Of a stretch of 64,000 nt of DNA, positions 54,818 through 63,623 are shown piece by piece. How positions within the stretch are numbered: the first letter of the stretch is position 1; the number at the start of each line of letters is the position of its first letter. The notes under the pieces were generated by a model that saw nothing but the letters and a program-made list of their open reading frames with translations, made no database searches and had not been told where the DNA came from. The stretch comes from RHLJ01 sp965601955 (GTDB lineage: Bacteria; Bacteroidota; Rhodothermia; Balneolales; Balneolaceae), in assembly GCA_965601955.1 (NCBI GenBank), contig OZ271855.1, forward strand, positions 2,852,001 through 2,916,000. Reading direction: 5' to 3'. The position numbers and the translations under genes are program-made.

Positions 54818-55807
54818 ATGTCAAAAATTCGAAATCTAACCTCTATTCTATTCATCGCTGTATTCATCTCTCTCGCAGCATGTAATGTAAACGACAGTAA
54901 CGACGATGAAGAACGCATCTCGTTATTCGACCTCAACAAAGAAATTGTAGAATTTAATGTAACCAGTACCGCAACAGGCTTGGGAAGTGTTTTTACCAAT
55001 ATGCAAGCCGATAGCGCTACACGCATACAAATAAGTCAGGCTTATGTGAGCGAAAGTACCTTTTTTCAAGACGAATCCGGCTACTTCTTTATCGAAACTC
55101 TGGACAGTGCTTATGTTATTGCTCATATAAATGAGAGCTACATAGGAACCATAAGGTACTTTGCGCAAGACTTGAACGGTAAATACCATGTCCAGGAAAT
55201 CATCAATACCGTTAATGCTACCGGCTCAGGCTTTGTAGAATACTTTTTCACTAACCCAGCTTCCGGGAATGGAGAAGACAAGTTGTCTTATGTGACTTCT
55301 CTACCTCCTACCGACTGGTTCATAGGCGCCGGTTTCTACTACACCGATGAAACTCAGAATACTACCTATAGCATAGATGAAGCCAATGAAATCGTTGTGC
55401 AGGATTTAGTGGAAACCAATGCCAGAGGATTTGCAGAAGTGTTTAACACTATCTATACAGATGAGGAAGCTCGTACAGCCTTTAGTCAGGCTTTTGTGGA
55501 TGACATCACCTTTTTTGAAGATCAATCCGGCTATTTTTTCATCGTTAATTTTGAAGGAGTAGTCATTGCCCATGGAAGCCAGGAAGAACTAGAAGGAGTA
55601 GACAACTGGGATCTGCAGGATTCACAGGGCTCTTACATCGTTCGTGATATGTCTTCCATTGCTCAAAGTACTTCTGGCAACGGATTCTATGAATACTACT
55701 GGCCAAACCCTACTACCGGAGAGGATGAACAAAAAAAATCTTTCGTAATGACCATACCAGGTACCGAGTACTTTATTGCCGCAGGAGTTTATGAGGGGGA
55801 CAGATAG
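54818..55807 (+). CDS. Lipoprotein with two tandem Cache-like sensor domains
   Basis: The 329-residue product has a lipoprotein signal (LFIAVFISLAACNVND). Two homologous domains follow, about residues 40-180 and 185-327. Each contains an SQAYV/SQAFV...TFFxDxSGYFFI strand (first: ISQAYVSESTFFQDESGYFF; second: TFFEDQSGYFFIVNF), then Y(F)xxNPxxGxxE (EYFFTNPASGNGED; EYYWPNPTTGEDE) and W/YFIGAGFYY or YFIAAGVYE ends. This is the Cache/sCache pattern for ligand sensing outside the cell. It has no transmitter domain, so it may be a soluble sensory partner. It is followed by a clear bidirectional terminator. Confidence 0.8.
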   Translation: MSKIRNLTSILFIAVFISLAACNVNDSNDDEERISLFDLNKEIVEFNVTSTATGLGSVFTNMQADSATRIQISQAYVSESTFFQDESGYFFIETLDSAYVIAHINESYIGTIRYFAQDLNGKYHVQEIINTVNATGSGFVEYFFTNPASGNGEDKLSYVTSLPPTDWFIGAGFYYTDETQNTTYSIDEANEIVVQDLVETNARGFAEVFNTIYTDEEARTAFSQAFVDDITFFEDQSGYFFIVNFEGVVIAHGSQEELEGVDNWDLQDSQGSYIVRDMSSIAQSTSGNGFYEYYWPNPTTGEDEQKKSFVMTIPGTEYFIAAGVYEGDR

Positions 55808-55819
55808 TAGATGATCAAA

Positions 55820-55852
55820 AAAACCCGAATATCTTACTATTCGGGGTTTTGT
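55820..55852. terminator. Bidirectional rho-independent terminator
   Basis: CCCGAATA at 55824-55831 pairs with TATTCGGG at 55838-55845, with an A-tract before and TTTTGTTT after. It lies between convergent genes and can serve both. Confidence 0.9.
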
Positions 55853-55899
55853 TTAGGTCGTGTACTTTATTAGCATAAGTACTTCTCTCTATGTCTGGT

Positions 55900-56271
55900 T
55901 TAGGACAAATTGGTATTCCTGATAGATTGGAATAGTGGGTTGATATCAGAGAGCCGCTCTTTTGATACAAAACCCAGGGCATGTAGAGCTTCTGCTTTTT
56001 TCCTGAACTGAAGGGTGTCATGGCTGGATACGAAAATAATCTTAGCCTTTTCATCCTGCTCACAGATTTTCTTAGTAGCCTCAAAGCCATTCATGCTTTT
56101 TAACTGAATATCCATGAGCACACAATCTGGGTGATGGATTTCGTAATTCGATACTGCTTCCTCCCCGGACTCACATTCGATGATTTCCACCCGATCTGTA
56201 GTTATTCCCATAACTACCGCCTTCAAAATCTTCCTCATATCCGCATGATCTTCCACGATCATCACTTTCAT
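55900..56271 (-). CDS. Stand-alone response-regulator receiver
   Basis: The start is taken at the ATG at 56269-56271 (MKVMIVEDHADMRKIL); the frame is open to 56343, but those residues precede the conserved beta-1 strand. The product is about 123 residues. Seen: the acidic pair EDH, the phosphoacceptor Asp in CVLMDIQLKSMNG, the Ser in IFVSSHD and the Lys in GFVSKERL. No DNA-binding domain follows, and none is visible downstream. It resembles the receiver of NarL-type regulators such as the one at 59.1 kb. It is divergent from the first beta-barrel gene. Confidence 0.88.
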   Translation of the reverse strand: MKVMIVEDHADMRKILKAVVMGITTDRVEIIECESGEEAVSNYEIHHPDCVLMDIQLKSMNGFEATKKICEQDEKAKIIFVSSHDTLQFRKKAEALHALGFVSKERLSDINPLFQSIRNTNLS

Positions 56272-56347
56272 GGCATGCCCTGATTTCATTCCGATACAAA
56301 GTTCCATTAAATAGACTAAGCTACAATAGGGAGACATTCTCAAATTT

Positions 56348-56365
56348 CTAGGTAGTACTACCTAG
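56348..56365. promoter_or_regulatory. 18-bp perfect palindrome upstream of beta-barrel copy 1
   Basis: CTAGGTAGTACTACCTAG is self-complementary over all 18 bases. It lies between the divergent receiver and beta-barrel genes, a natural operator position. A related box (TGGGTACTTGTACCCA) stands in the same position relative to copy 2. Confidence 0.6.
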
Positions 56366-56455
56366 ATGCCTCTTTTCAAAATGAGCAGCTCTCCCTATGG
56401 TTTATCCGTGCCTCTATACCCATTTTTTAGCCAAACGGTAACAGAATTATGTCTT

Positions 56456-57133
56456 ATGGGTACACATTGGCTTACAACACTACTAGTTGGCTTCCTGCTG
56501 GTCCTTCTCACTTCTGCAGATAGTCATGCACAAAAGAAATTCGCTGTTGGTATTAACGGCGGCTCTAACGGAATCGGAGGAGAAGGCACCATCCGTATTC
56601 ATGAACGGGTAAATGCCCGAATTGGCTTCCACACTTTTGCCTATAACCAAACGGGCTCCTACAACGACCTGGAAGTAGGTATCGATTACGATGGCGACCT
56701 GGATATGAGCAACTACTCCCTCCTGGTGGATTTCCTCCCCTTCAAAAAGTTCTTACGGGTCACAGCCGGCTTCTATAAAATGGATTGGACCCTGGATGGA
56801 GTCGCCATTCCTAATGAATCCTACGACTTTGAAGACCGAACCTTCGATCCTGACCGCTTGGGTACTTTAACCACGAACCTGGTCTATCCCGACGGATTCT
56901 CTCCGTACTTCGGCCTGGGATTTGGTAACCAGGTCGGAGGAGGGCTTCCCTTAAAATTTACCATGGACCTCGGCATGATTAGAACGGGTGCCCCGGAAAT
57001 TACCATGAGTGGTACAGGTCTAATAGCCCCTACTGCAGATAATGCCAATTCCCTTCAAGAAGGGCTCAATGAATTTGAATGGTACCCGGTAGTACGCCTG
57101 GGCCTTTCTTTCTCTTTTATAAACGCTAACTAA
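56456..57133 (+). CDS. Outer-membrane beta-barrel protein, cassette copy 1
   Basis: The start is placed at the ATG at 56456 rather than 56366, because the paralogue at 62881 starts at the equivalent MGTHWLTTLLVGFLLV. The 225-residue product has a signal peptide ending SADSHAQ, then alternating strands (KKFAVGINGGSNGIGGEGTI, RVNARIGFHTFAYNQTG) and ends in aromatic-rich VVRLGLSFSFINAN, as in small beta-barrels. The function is unknown. The protein is nearly identical to copy 2, with two residue differences (VLL versus VFL in the signal, DWTLD versus DWALD). A lipoprotein gene follows 15 bp later. Confidence 0.85.
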   Translation: MGTHWLTTLLVGFLLVLLTSADSHAQKKFAVGINGGSNGIGGEGTIRIHERVNARIGFHTFAYNQTGSYNDLEVGIDYDGDLDMSNYSLLVDFLPFKKFLRVTAGFYKMDWTLDGVAIPNESYDFEDRTFDPDRLGTLTTNLVYPDGFSPYFGLGFGNQVGGGLPLKFTMDLGMIRTGAPEITMSGTGLIAPTADNANSLQEGLNEFEWYPVVRLGLSFSFINAN

Positions 57134-57198
57134 TTCAGGAATAGAAGTATGAAACGTTGGTTTACACATAGTTTAGTAGTACTTGCCATACTGATTGC
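56792..57198 (+). repeat. 407-bp block identical to 63217-63623
   Basis: Aligned by eye at an offset of 6425 bp, the two copies are identical from the middle of the beta-barrel gene through the intergenic 15 bp to the lipoprotein signal sequence. Upstream of this block silent differences are frequent. Downstream the lipoprotein genes diverge within about 40 bp. Confidence 0.9.
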
Positions 57199-58954
57199 AA
57201 GTTGTGATTTCGGCCCGATTAATAGTGCCGTGGATGATTTTGCTATTGTAGTAGGACTTGAACCCATTGAAACCGTAGTTGGAATGGGCTTTTATGATTA
57301 TGATACTGGTCTTCCCATCGATGTCATTACCAAAGTAGTCTTCAATGAAGAAAGTGCTCAATACATTGTAGATATTTTTTCGGACAGGATTGATAGTATT
57401 GAAACGAATGGTGGTTTTTTAAATGTAGGAATCAGTAATTCCTCCCCCCTTTCGCAAGGCTCTCCAATTGATATTTTTTTAGAAATTTCTGCCGAAGGCT
57501 ATTTATCACGAAGTACAAGTATATCATTGTCAGATACAGGATTCACTTCTCTTGACTTCGATCTGTTTTCCCTAACTAATTTACCTGAAAACATTTCGGT
57601 GTCAACGAATACCGCGCCTTTGGATGAAGATGGTCTTGCACTTCCCATGCCCGCTCCATTCGACACTACTTCCGGTGATCCGCTATTTGTAACTCCCGAC
57701 TTAGCACTTAAAGCCGCAAATGATGGTATTCAATTACCCTACCCAATGATACTTACTGATATACCAAATACAATTGACTTAGGAAATGGTCCCCTTAGCA
57801 TTCATCCTACATCGATTGAACTAACAGCAAGAAGCTGGACAAGCAACCCTGACTTCATTACTGAAACTCTTTATCATACTAGTGATTTTGTAGGAAAATA
57901 TAGAGTACTTTTTGCAGCCGATATAGATATGAAATATGCAAACGGTGCAGATGGTTTATCTGAACTATATCTGACTTCTTTTTTGAATGACGGATATACA
58001 TACTCTCTCGGAATTCTTGGATTTAATTTTGGGAATGCGAATACTTTAATTGAGCAGGCTCTCTTAAATGTAGATAACTATAATAATTACAGTGATGAAT
58101 CGGAGAACCCAATAGATGTAAATGGAAAACTAGAATTGTTTGACTGGTTTAGCGGAGGTCATGTACGTGAAGCTAAAAAAGGTGAAAGCTTCTATACGCT
58201 TTACTCCGATTCAACCAACCCTGCCGACTTTTTTCAAAATTTTTACTTCACAACAGTTGAGTCAAAAACATTCTGGCAGGGAGGATTGATTCCTCCTTAT
58301 TACCATTTCCCGAGATTCCATTTTATTGCAAAACTTAGAACAGGCTCCCTACGTTTTGATATTCTTGGAACTGAAAATTATTCAACCCAAAATTTAAGAG
58401 TGAATGTTCAAAGTGAAGGGTATTCAATGACAGCTAGTGGACCAACAACACTTTTTAATGAAGCTTTCAACTTAATTGAAGACATTCCACTCGCAAATGC
58501 AAGGGTTACTATTACGGGAAATGGACTGGATTACTCAACGATTATGGATTTTACTGACCTAAGTGATGGAGCTACTGTAGTGATTGAGCTACCCCTACCT
58601 CCAGCAAATGCTATAGATTCGAAATTAACTGCCAATCTTAAATGCGAAAATCCAGAGAAATCACTTAGAGTTGATAATCTTCCAAACACCAGCCTTTCTT
58701 ATAGAAAGGTTGGGGAAAATTCTCGCTTCCAATCAATTCCACTACGATCAAGTAATTGGGATTATGATGAGCTTGAAAGAATATTAAAAAGTGCCTCTTT
58801 AACTATAAATAATGTTGAAGAAGGAGCCGATTATGAGTTTTTCATCCTTATTGAAAATGAGCGCCAACCTAAAACCGGATTTGAAACTCTAACTATAGAT
58901 GGACCTGAAATAATCAAAAGTATTGATGTCCCCAATGATTATTGTCAGGACTAA
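57149..58954 (+). CDS. Large lipoprotein, cassette copy 1
   Basis: The 601-residue protein has a lipoprotein signal (LVVLAILIASCDFGP). The first 29 residues are identical to those of the gene at 63574; after SAVDDF the sequences are only distantly similar. The body looks beta-rich, with an Ig-like/carboxypeptidase-regulatory-like N-terminal section (VGMGFYDYDTGLPIDV, EGYLSRSTSISLSDTG) and no recognised family beyond that. It lies 15 bp after the beta-barrel gene, so a surface complex of barrel and lipoprotein is plausible (inference). Confidence 0.8.
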   Translation: MKRWFTHSLVVLAILIASCDFGPINSAVDDFAIVVGLEPIETVVGMGFYDYDTGLPIDVITKVVFNEESAQYIVDIFSDRIDSIETNGGFLNVGISNSSPLSQGSPIDIFLEISAEGYLSRSTSISLSDTGFTSLDFDLFSLTNLPENISVSTNTAPLDEDGLALPMPAPFDTTSGDPLFVTPDLALKAANDGIQLPYPMILTDIPNTIDLGNGPLSIHPTSIELTARSWTSNPDFITETLYHTSDFVGKYRVLFAADIDMKYANGADGLSELYLTSFLNDGYTYSLGILGFNFGNANTLIEQALLNVDNYNNYSDESENPIDVNGKLELFDWFSGGHVREAKKGESFYTLYSDSTNPADFFQNFYFTTVESKTFWQGGLIPPYYHFPRFHFIAKLRTGSLRFDILGTENYSTQNLRVNVQSEGYSMTASGPTTLFNEAFNLIEDIPLANARVTITGNGLDYSTIMDFTDLSDGATVVIELPLPPANAIDSKLTANLKCENPEKSLRVDNLPNTSLSYRKVGENSRFQSIPLRSSNWDYDELERILKSASLTINNVEEGADYEFFILIENERQPKTGFETLTIDGPEIIKSIDVPNDYCQD

Positions 58955-58973
58955 CTATATTAAATTACGCATC

Positions 58974-59006
58974 AAAGCTCCTTCATTGAGTTGTTGGGGC
59001 TTTTTT
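58974..59006 (+). terminator. Rho-independent terminator after the lipoprotein
   Basis: AAAGCTCC at 58974-58981 pairs with GGGGCTTT at 58996-59003 (one G-U), followed by a run of T. Confidence 0.8.
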
Positions 59007-59021
59007 GGTTAAACTTATTTG

Positions 59022-59076
59022 CTAATGGTTAATAGTTATTGGTTACCCACTTTTCCAATAACGAATAACCAATAAG
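59022..59076. repeat. Long imperfect palindrome between convergent genes
   Basis: The arms at 59022-59042 (CTAATGGTTAATAGTTATTGG) and 59055-59076 are complementary at most positions around a 12-nt loop. It is of the same style as other intergenic palindromes in this window, but with its own sequence. Confidence 0.65.
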
Positions 59077-59078
59077 TG

Positions 59079-59729
59079 TTAACCCACAAATGGAGCGTTT
59101 TGTACTGCATATTTCAATAAAGCATGAGTTCCATTTAATCCCAGCTTTTTGCACACGTTATTCCGGTGATTTTGAATGGTCTTAATGCTCACCCCTAATT
59201 CATCGGCTATTTCCTGGTTGGTTTTCATTTCAGCCAAAAGATTCATCACCGTAGATTCCATAGAGGTTAAACTGGAATCAAGGTTCAGGTGGCCGGCCAG
59301 TTTTTTCTTTCTGTTTCTCTGGATAATCAACTCCGAAATAGAAGGACTTATATAATGCCCTCCATCTAATACCTTTTCAACACAAGCAACAATTTCAGAT
59401 ACCGTATTCTCTTTGGTTAAATAGCCCTTCACTCCCAAATCAATTGCTTTATTAAACAGGGATTCCTGCTTGAACATAGTCAGTATAACGATGTTCAATT
59501 CCTGGTTCTCCCCCAGCATTTTTTTGGAAGCTTCGAACCCATTAAGTTTCGGCATTTCAAAATCTAGGATGATTACATCGTAGTTATTTTGCTCATGGAG
59601 TATTAAAGCTTCTTCTCCGTCTTTGGCCTCATCTACCAGGTATTCGGTGTTGGCTTCCAGTACTTTTTTAATTCCCTCGCGAATGAGGGCGTGATCATCT
59701 GCAATTAATATCCTGATTGGAGCACTCAT
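59079..59729 (-). CDS. NarL/LuxR-type response regulator
   Basis: The 216-residue protein has a receiver domain (ILIADDHALIREGIKKVLEA, phosphoacceptor in VIILDFEMPKLNG, Lys in YLTKENT) and a C-terminal LuxR helix-turn-helix (NQEIADELGVSIKTIQNHRN). It starts one base after the sensor gene's stop and is the partner of that kinase. The palindromes near 56.35 and 62.79 kb are candidate targets. Confidence 0.95.
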   Translation of the reverse strand: MSAPIRILIADDHALIREGIKKVLEANTEYLVDEAKDGEEALILHEQNNYDVIILDFEMPKLNGFEASKKMLGENQELNIVILTMFKQESLFNKAIDLGVKGYLTKENTVSEIVACVEKVLDGGHYISPSISELIIQRNRKKKLAGHLNLDSSLTSMESTVMNLLAEMKTNQEIADELGVSIKTIQNHRNNVCKKLGLNGTHALLKYAVQNAPFVG

Positions 59730-59730
59730 A

Positions 59731-62721
59731 CTAGTCTAATGGGATTTTAAATGATACAATGGTTCCGGATGGGTTATTTGAACGAATAGACAACTCGCCT
59801 CCCAATGATTTCACCCGTTCATTCATTCCTGCAACACCCATTCCGTTCGATTCCTTAATTAACTTTTCATCCACTCCTTTGCCATCGTCCTTAATTTCGG
59901 AGTGGATTTCATTCTTTTTAACCTTTAGCTGAATAAAAGCGTTTGAAGCTTCTGAATGCACTTCAATATTCTTTATGGACTCCTGGATTACTCTGAACAG
60001 GTTGATCTCTTTCTCTTTGGCTATTAAATCATCCACTTCCTCTACTTCGAAGCTCCACTCTATTTCAGAGGTTTCCTCGATCTCATTAAACAGAGAGAGC
60101 AAAGCTTCTTTCAATCCTAAATTCTCCAAGAGCACAGGTCTAAGATTATGAGCTATTTTGCGTACGTCTGAAATGGATACCTGGGCAGAGTCGCGGATTT
60201 GATTTAGTTGTTCTTCCACCTCATCTGGATTCTCTATAAGCTGATGAGCAATTTCTGCCCTGTTTTTGATGACCAATATCTGCTGCCCCAATCCATCATG
60301 AAGTTCGGATGCAATCCTGCGGCGTTCTTTCTCCTGAGAATCGATAAGCTGTTGGGAAAATCTTCGCTGCTTTTCATTTTCTCTTTTCAGTTGCTGTACC
60401 CTGATATAGTACATCCCAAATCCACCTGAAATGAATAATAAACCCAGGATTGAATAAAACCAGGTGGTCATCCAAAATGGAGGAATGATGGTTAGGGTAA
60501 AGGAGTCCCCAACTTCATTCCAAACTCGGTCGCTATTGCTGGCAATTACCCGGAAAGTGTAAGTACCGGGAGGAATACTTGAGTACAAGGCTTCTCTTCG
60601 GTTGCCTACTTCAATCCAGTCCTGGTTAAGGTTTTCCAGCTTATACCTGAAATTCACATTCCCAGGGTCGGTGAAACTCACAGCGGTATAATCGATTTCG
60701 AGGAAGGGAGTATCATAGGGCAGCGAAATGGATTCTGCTAATGGAATCTGACCTTCCGAAGTTCGTAAACCGGTTATATAAACCGGTGGGGGAGTACTGT
60801 TTTGTGTCACTTTCCTGGTATTAACAACTGCTACCCCAGCTACGGTTGGAAAGTAAATATTCATTTCCTCATCGACGATTGCATTAGGCTGAAAGCCACC
60901 GTTTGTTTCCGATGAATTCATCCCATCCTTCACTCCAAAAGCGTAGGCATTGATTTCGGGAATATCCCCTTCGATATACGCATTTAAATCTGATCTGGAA
61001 ACCCTGGAAATTCCGCGGTTACTCCCCATCCAAAAGTTACCAAACTCATCTTCCACAATATGAGATACAATATTATCAAACAGCCCATCATTCACAGTCA
61101 ACTGAATCACTTCACCATTTTCATATCGGAATAAACCATTTCCATAGGTTCCAATCCAAACTACTCCATCGGTGTCCTGATAAATACTTCGTACCTGGGG
61201 CTGTTCAATCAGGTCAAAATTACTGGTATCGAGTAACTCAATCTTTTCAACCTTTCCATCAACGATTTTGTGTAATCCTGCCGATCCAACCCAGATTGTT
61301 CCTTCTTTATCTTCAAAAATAGTCCTGACAGTATTATGATATAGTCCATTTTCCACCGAAAAATGAGTAAATGAGCGGTTATCATATTTGAACACCCCTA
61401 CTTGTGTCCCCACCCATATATTCTCATTGGAATCCTCAAATATGGATAGAATGGAATTCCCGGTAAAGCCATCCTCTTCCGTGAAATATCTCCCAGGTTT
61501 ATCAAGCGATTCTGTGAGGTATAGTCCTCTGCTTCCTATCCATATCCTGGATTTGGAGTCTTCAAAAATACTCCAGTTGCAATAGCTTTTAAGGTGTTCA
61601 TGTATTGCTGAATAGGTGGCTCTCGCACCATCCCATTCATAAATTCCTCCACAATTCGTGGAAAAAAGCATGTTCCCATTTTGAAGTGTTGCCAGGCTCA
61701 GCATGATATCATTCTCAAGCCCCTGCTCTTCATCAATCATGCTTATTACTCTTTCCCGCAACCGAAAAAGCCCTCTTGCCGAGGTGCCTACCCAGTAGTT
61801 GCCCTCATTATCTACCAGGATGGATTTGAACTGGGTATCAGAAGGGAAATAAGAGGCTGGAAACTCTTCAAATTTTGCTCCATCCCAGTACACAATTGCA
61901 TTAAAAAGTTCCCCGAACACCACATCATTCGGGAAGAATTCAAAATCCAGGATGAACCGGCTTGGAAGTCCTCTATCTATCGTGAAGCGCTGTTCTCCGT
62001 TTCCGGATTTATAAACGATTCCGCCTCCATCAGTCCCATAAAAGTAATTCCCTGAGTTTTTTGGGAATTCATGGATATGATTGATAAAGCTACCATAGTT
62101 TGCAACGGCATTCTCCTCCATTAGAATCACCGAGTCACCTAGCGTCTTATATATCTTATCCCTGCCAGGCAACCAAATCCCCATTGTATCAGTTAACGCT
62201 TGTTGTACCAGATCGGGGTTCGTAGAAATTCTTGAAGGTTCAAATGCTTCTCCAGTAAATCTAAATACTTCATCATAGGCGGAATACCAGATATCGCCTG
62301 ACTTATCCTGGGCCAAATCCACTGTAGTACCTGAAACCGCAGTAAAAGGATACGATGATATTACTCCGTCTTTAAACCGCATTAAGAATGGGCGGAGATT
62401 CTCGGAAGTCAACCAAATTCCCCCCTCCTGGTCTTCATACAATTTCGTAAGTCGATCAGAAATCATTCCTTCGGTATTAAACCGATTGTAGGTGGTAAAG
62501 GTCTGACCATCAAAACGTACTAAGCCCCCAAATGTAGCCAGCCAGATATACCCATCTTTAGTTTGGATGATATCATTAACAGAGCTCTGGGGAAGGCCCT
62601 CATCCATACCGAATTGGGTGACAACGAAATTGTCGGAACCTAGATTTTGGGCGATTGCAGGATTTATCCCTACCCATAAAACAACAATACCCAATAACAC
62701 CTGTACTACCCTACCTTTCAT
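59731..62721 (-). CDS. Sensor histidine kinase with reg_prop propeller and Y_Y_Y domain
   Basis: The start is placed at the ATG at 62719-62721 (MKGRVVQVLLGIVVLWVGIN, a signal sequence), although the frame is open to 62772. The product is about 996 residues. Order: signal peptide; roughly 12-14 reg_prop repeats making a two-bladed-ring periplasmic propeller (for example DGYIWLATFGGLVRFDG, EDSNENIWVGTQVGVFKYD); a Y_Y_Y domain (YKLENLNQDWIEVG, PPGTYTFRVIASN); one membrane helix (WFYSILGLLFISGGFGMYYI); a HisKA_3 domain with the phosphoacceptor His in RRIASELHDGLGQQ; and an ATPase domain (DDGKGVDEK, GMGVAGMNERVKSLGGEL). The signal is probably a glycan or other exported polymer, by analogy with hybrid two-component systems of Bacteroidota. 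Confidence 0.95.
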   Translation of the reverse strand: MKGRVVQVLLGIVVLWVGINPAIAQNLGSDNFVVTQFGMDEGLPQSSVNDIIQTKDGYIWLATFGGLVRFDGQTFTTYNRFNTEGMISDRLTKLYEDQEGGIWLTSENLRPFLMRFKDGVISSYPFTAVSGTTVDLAQDKSGDIWYSAYDEVFRFTGEAFEPSRISTNPDLVQQALTDTMGIWLPGRDKIYKTLGDSVILMEENAVANYGSFINHIHEFPKNSGNYFYGTDGGGIVYKSGNGEQRFTIDRGLPSRFILDFEFFPNDVVFGELFNAIVYWDGAKFEEFPASYFPSDTQFKSILVDNEGNYWVGTSARGLFRLRERVISMIDEEQGLENDIMLSLATLQNGNMLFSTNCGGIYEWDGARATYSAIHEHLKSYCNWSIFEDSKSRIWIGSRGLYLTESLDKPGRYFTEEDGFTGNSILSIFEDSNENIWVGTQVGVFKYDNRSFTHFSVENGLYHNTVRTIFEDKEGTIWVGSAGLHKIVDGKVEKIELLDTSNFDLIEQPQVRSIYQDTDGVVWIGTYGNGLFRYENGEVIQLTVNDGLFDNIVSHIVEDEFGNFWMGSNRGISRVSRSDLNAYIEGDIPEINAYAFGVKDGMNSSETNGGFQPNAIVDEEMNIYFPTVAGVAVVNTRKVTQNSTPPPVYITGLRTSEGQIPLAESISLPYDTPFLEIDYTAVSFTDPGNVNFRYKLENLNQDWIEVGNRREALYSSIPPGTYTFRVIASNSDRVWNEVGDSFTLTIIPPFWMTTWFYSILGLLFISGGFGMYYIRVQQLKRENEKQRRFSQQLIDSQEKERRRIASELHDGLGQQILVIKNRAEIAHQLIENPDEVEEQLNQIRDSAQVSISDVRKIAHNLRPVLLENLGLKEALLSLFNEIEETSEIEWSFEVEEVDDLIAKEKEINLFRVIQESIKNIEVHSEASNAFIQLKVKKNEIHSEIKDDGKGVDEKLIKESNGMGVAGMNERVKSLGGELSIRSNNPSGTIVSFKIPLD

Positions 62722-62784
62722 ACCAAAAATGTAACCAGGGGATGTAGAAAATAAAAGCCCTTCATAAAGCATTTGTCAACCTTC

Positions 62785-62800
62785 TGGGTACTTGTACCCA
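62785..62800. promoter_or_regulatory. Palindrome upstream of the sensor gene and beta-barrel copy 2
   Basis: TGGGTACTTGTACCCA has 7-bp perfect arms around TT. Just downstream is a degenerate version GGGAACCTGTACC near 62808. It lies in the divergent gap between the kinase (leftward) and the second cassette (rightward). Confidence 0.55.
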
Positions 62801-62880
62801 TACATTTGGGAACCTGTACCTATGGTGCTTCTGCACTTCCATAGACATTTTCAAGCCGAACGGTAACAGAATTATGTCTT

Positions 62881-63558
62881 ATGGGTACACATTGGCTTAC
62901 AACACTACTAGTTGGCTTTCTGCTGGTCTTTCTTACTTCTGCAGATAGTCATGCACAAAAGAAATTCGCTGTTGGTATTAACGGCGGTTCTAATGGAATC
63001 GGAGGTGAAGGCACCATCCGCATTCATGAACGGGTAAATGCCCGAATTGGCTTCCATACCTTTGCTTACAACCAAACAGGCTCTTACAACGACCTGGAAG
63101 TAGGTATTGACTACGATGGCGACCTGGACATGAGCAATTACTCCCTCCTGGTCGACTTCCTCCCCTTCAAAAAGTTCTTACGGGTCACAGCCGGTTTCTA
63201 TAAAATGGACTGGGCTCTGGATGGAGTCGCCATTCCTAATGAATCCTACGACTTTGAAGACCGAACCTTCGATCCTGACCGCTTGGGTACTTTAACCACG
63301 AACCTGGTCTATCCCGACGGATTCTCTCCGTACTTCGGCCTGGGATTTGGTAACCAGGTCGGAGGAGGGCTTCCCTTAAAATTTACCATGGACCTCGGCA
63401 TGATTAGAACGGGTGCCCCGGAAATTACCATGAGTGGTACAGGTCTAATAGCCCCTACTGCAGATAATGCCAATTCCCTTCAAGAAGGGCTCAATGAATT
63501 TGAATGGTACCCGGTAGTACGCCTGGGCCTTTCTTTCTCTTTTATAAACGCTAACTAA
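62881..63558 (+). CDS. Outer-membrane beta-barrel protein, cassette copy 2
   Basis: This 225-residue paralogue of the product at 56456 is nearly identical in sequence, including the signal peptide (GTHWLTTLLVGFLLV). Upstream, the similarity to copy 1 extends to CGGTAACAGAATTATGTCTT, so the duplicated segment covers the translation-start region. It is divergent from the kinase gene, with a palindromic box between them. Confidence 0.85.
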   Translation: MGTHWLTTLLVGFLLVFLTSADSHAQKKFAVGINGGSNGIGGEGTIRIHERVNARIGFHTFAYNQTGSYNDLEVGIDYDGDLDMSNYSLLVDFLPFKKFLRVTAGFYKMDWALDGVAIPNESYDFEDRTFDPDRLGTLTTNLVYPDGFSPYFGLGFGNQVGGGLPLKFTMDLGMIRTGAPEITMSGTGLIAPTADNANSLQEGLNEFEWYPVVRLGLSFSFINAN

Positions 63559-63623
63559 TTCAGGAATAGAAGTATGAAACGTTGGTTTACACATAGTTTA
63601 GTAGTACTTGCCATACTGATTGC
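63217..63623 (+). repeat. 407-bp block identical to 56792-57198
   Basis: This is the second copy of the identical block. It ends at the codon before the lipobox region (ATTGC, then G/A difference at 63624). Confidence 0.9.

Noticed and set aside
56366..56455. Upstream extension of beta-barrel copy 1
   Set aside because: The paralogue starts at the equivalent of 56456, the extension is not conserved, and it would precede the signal peptide.
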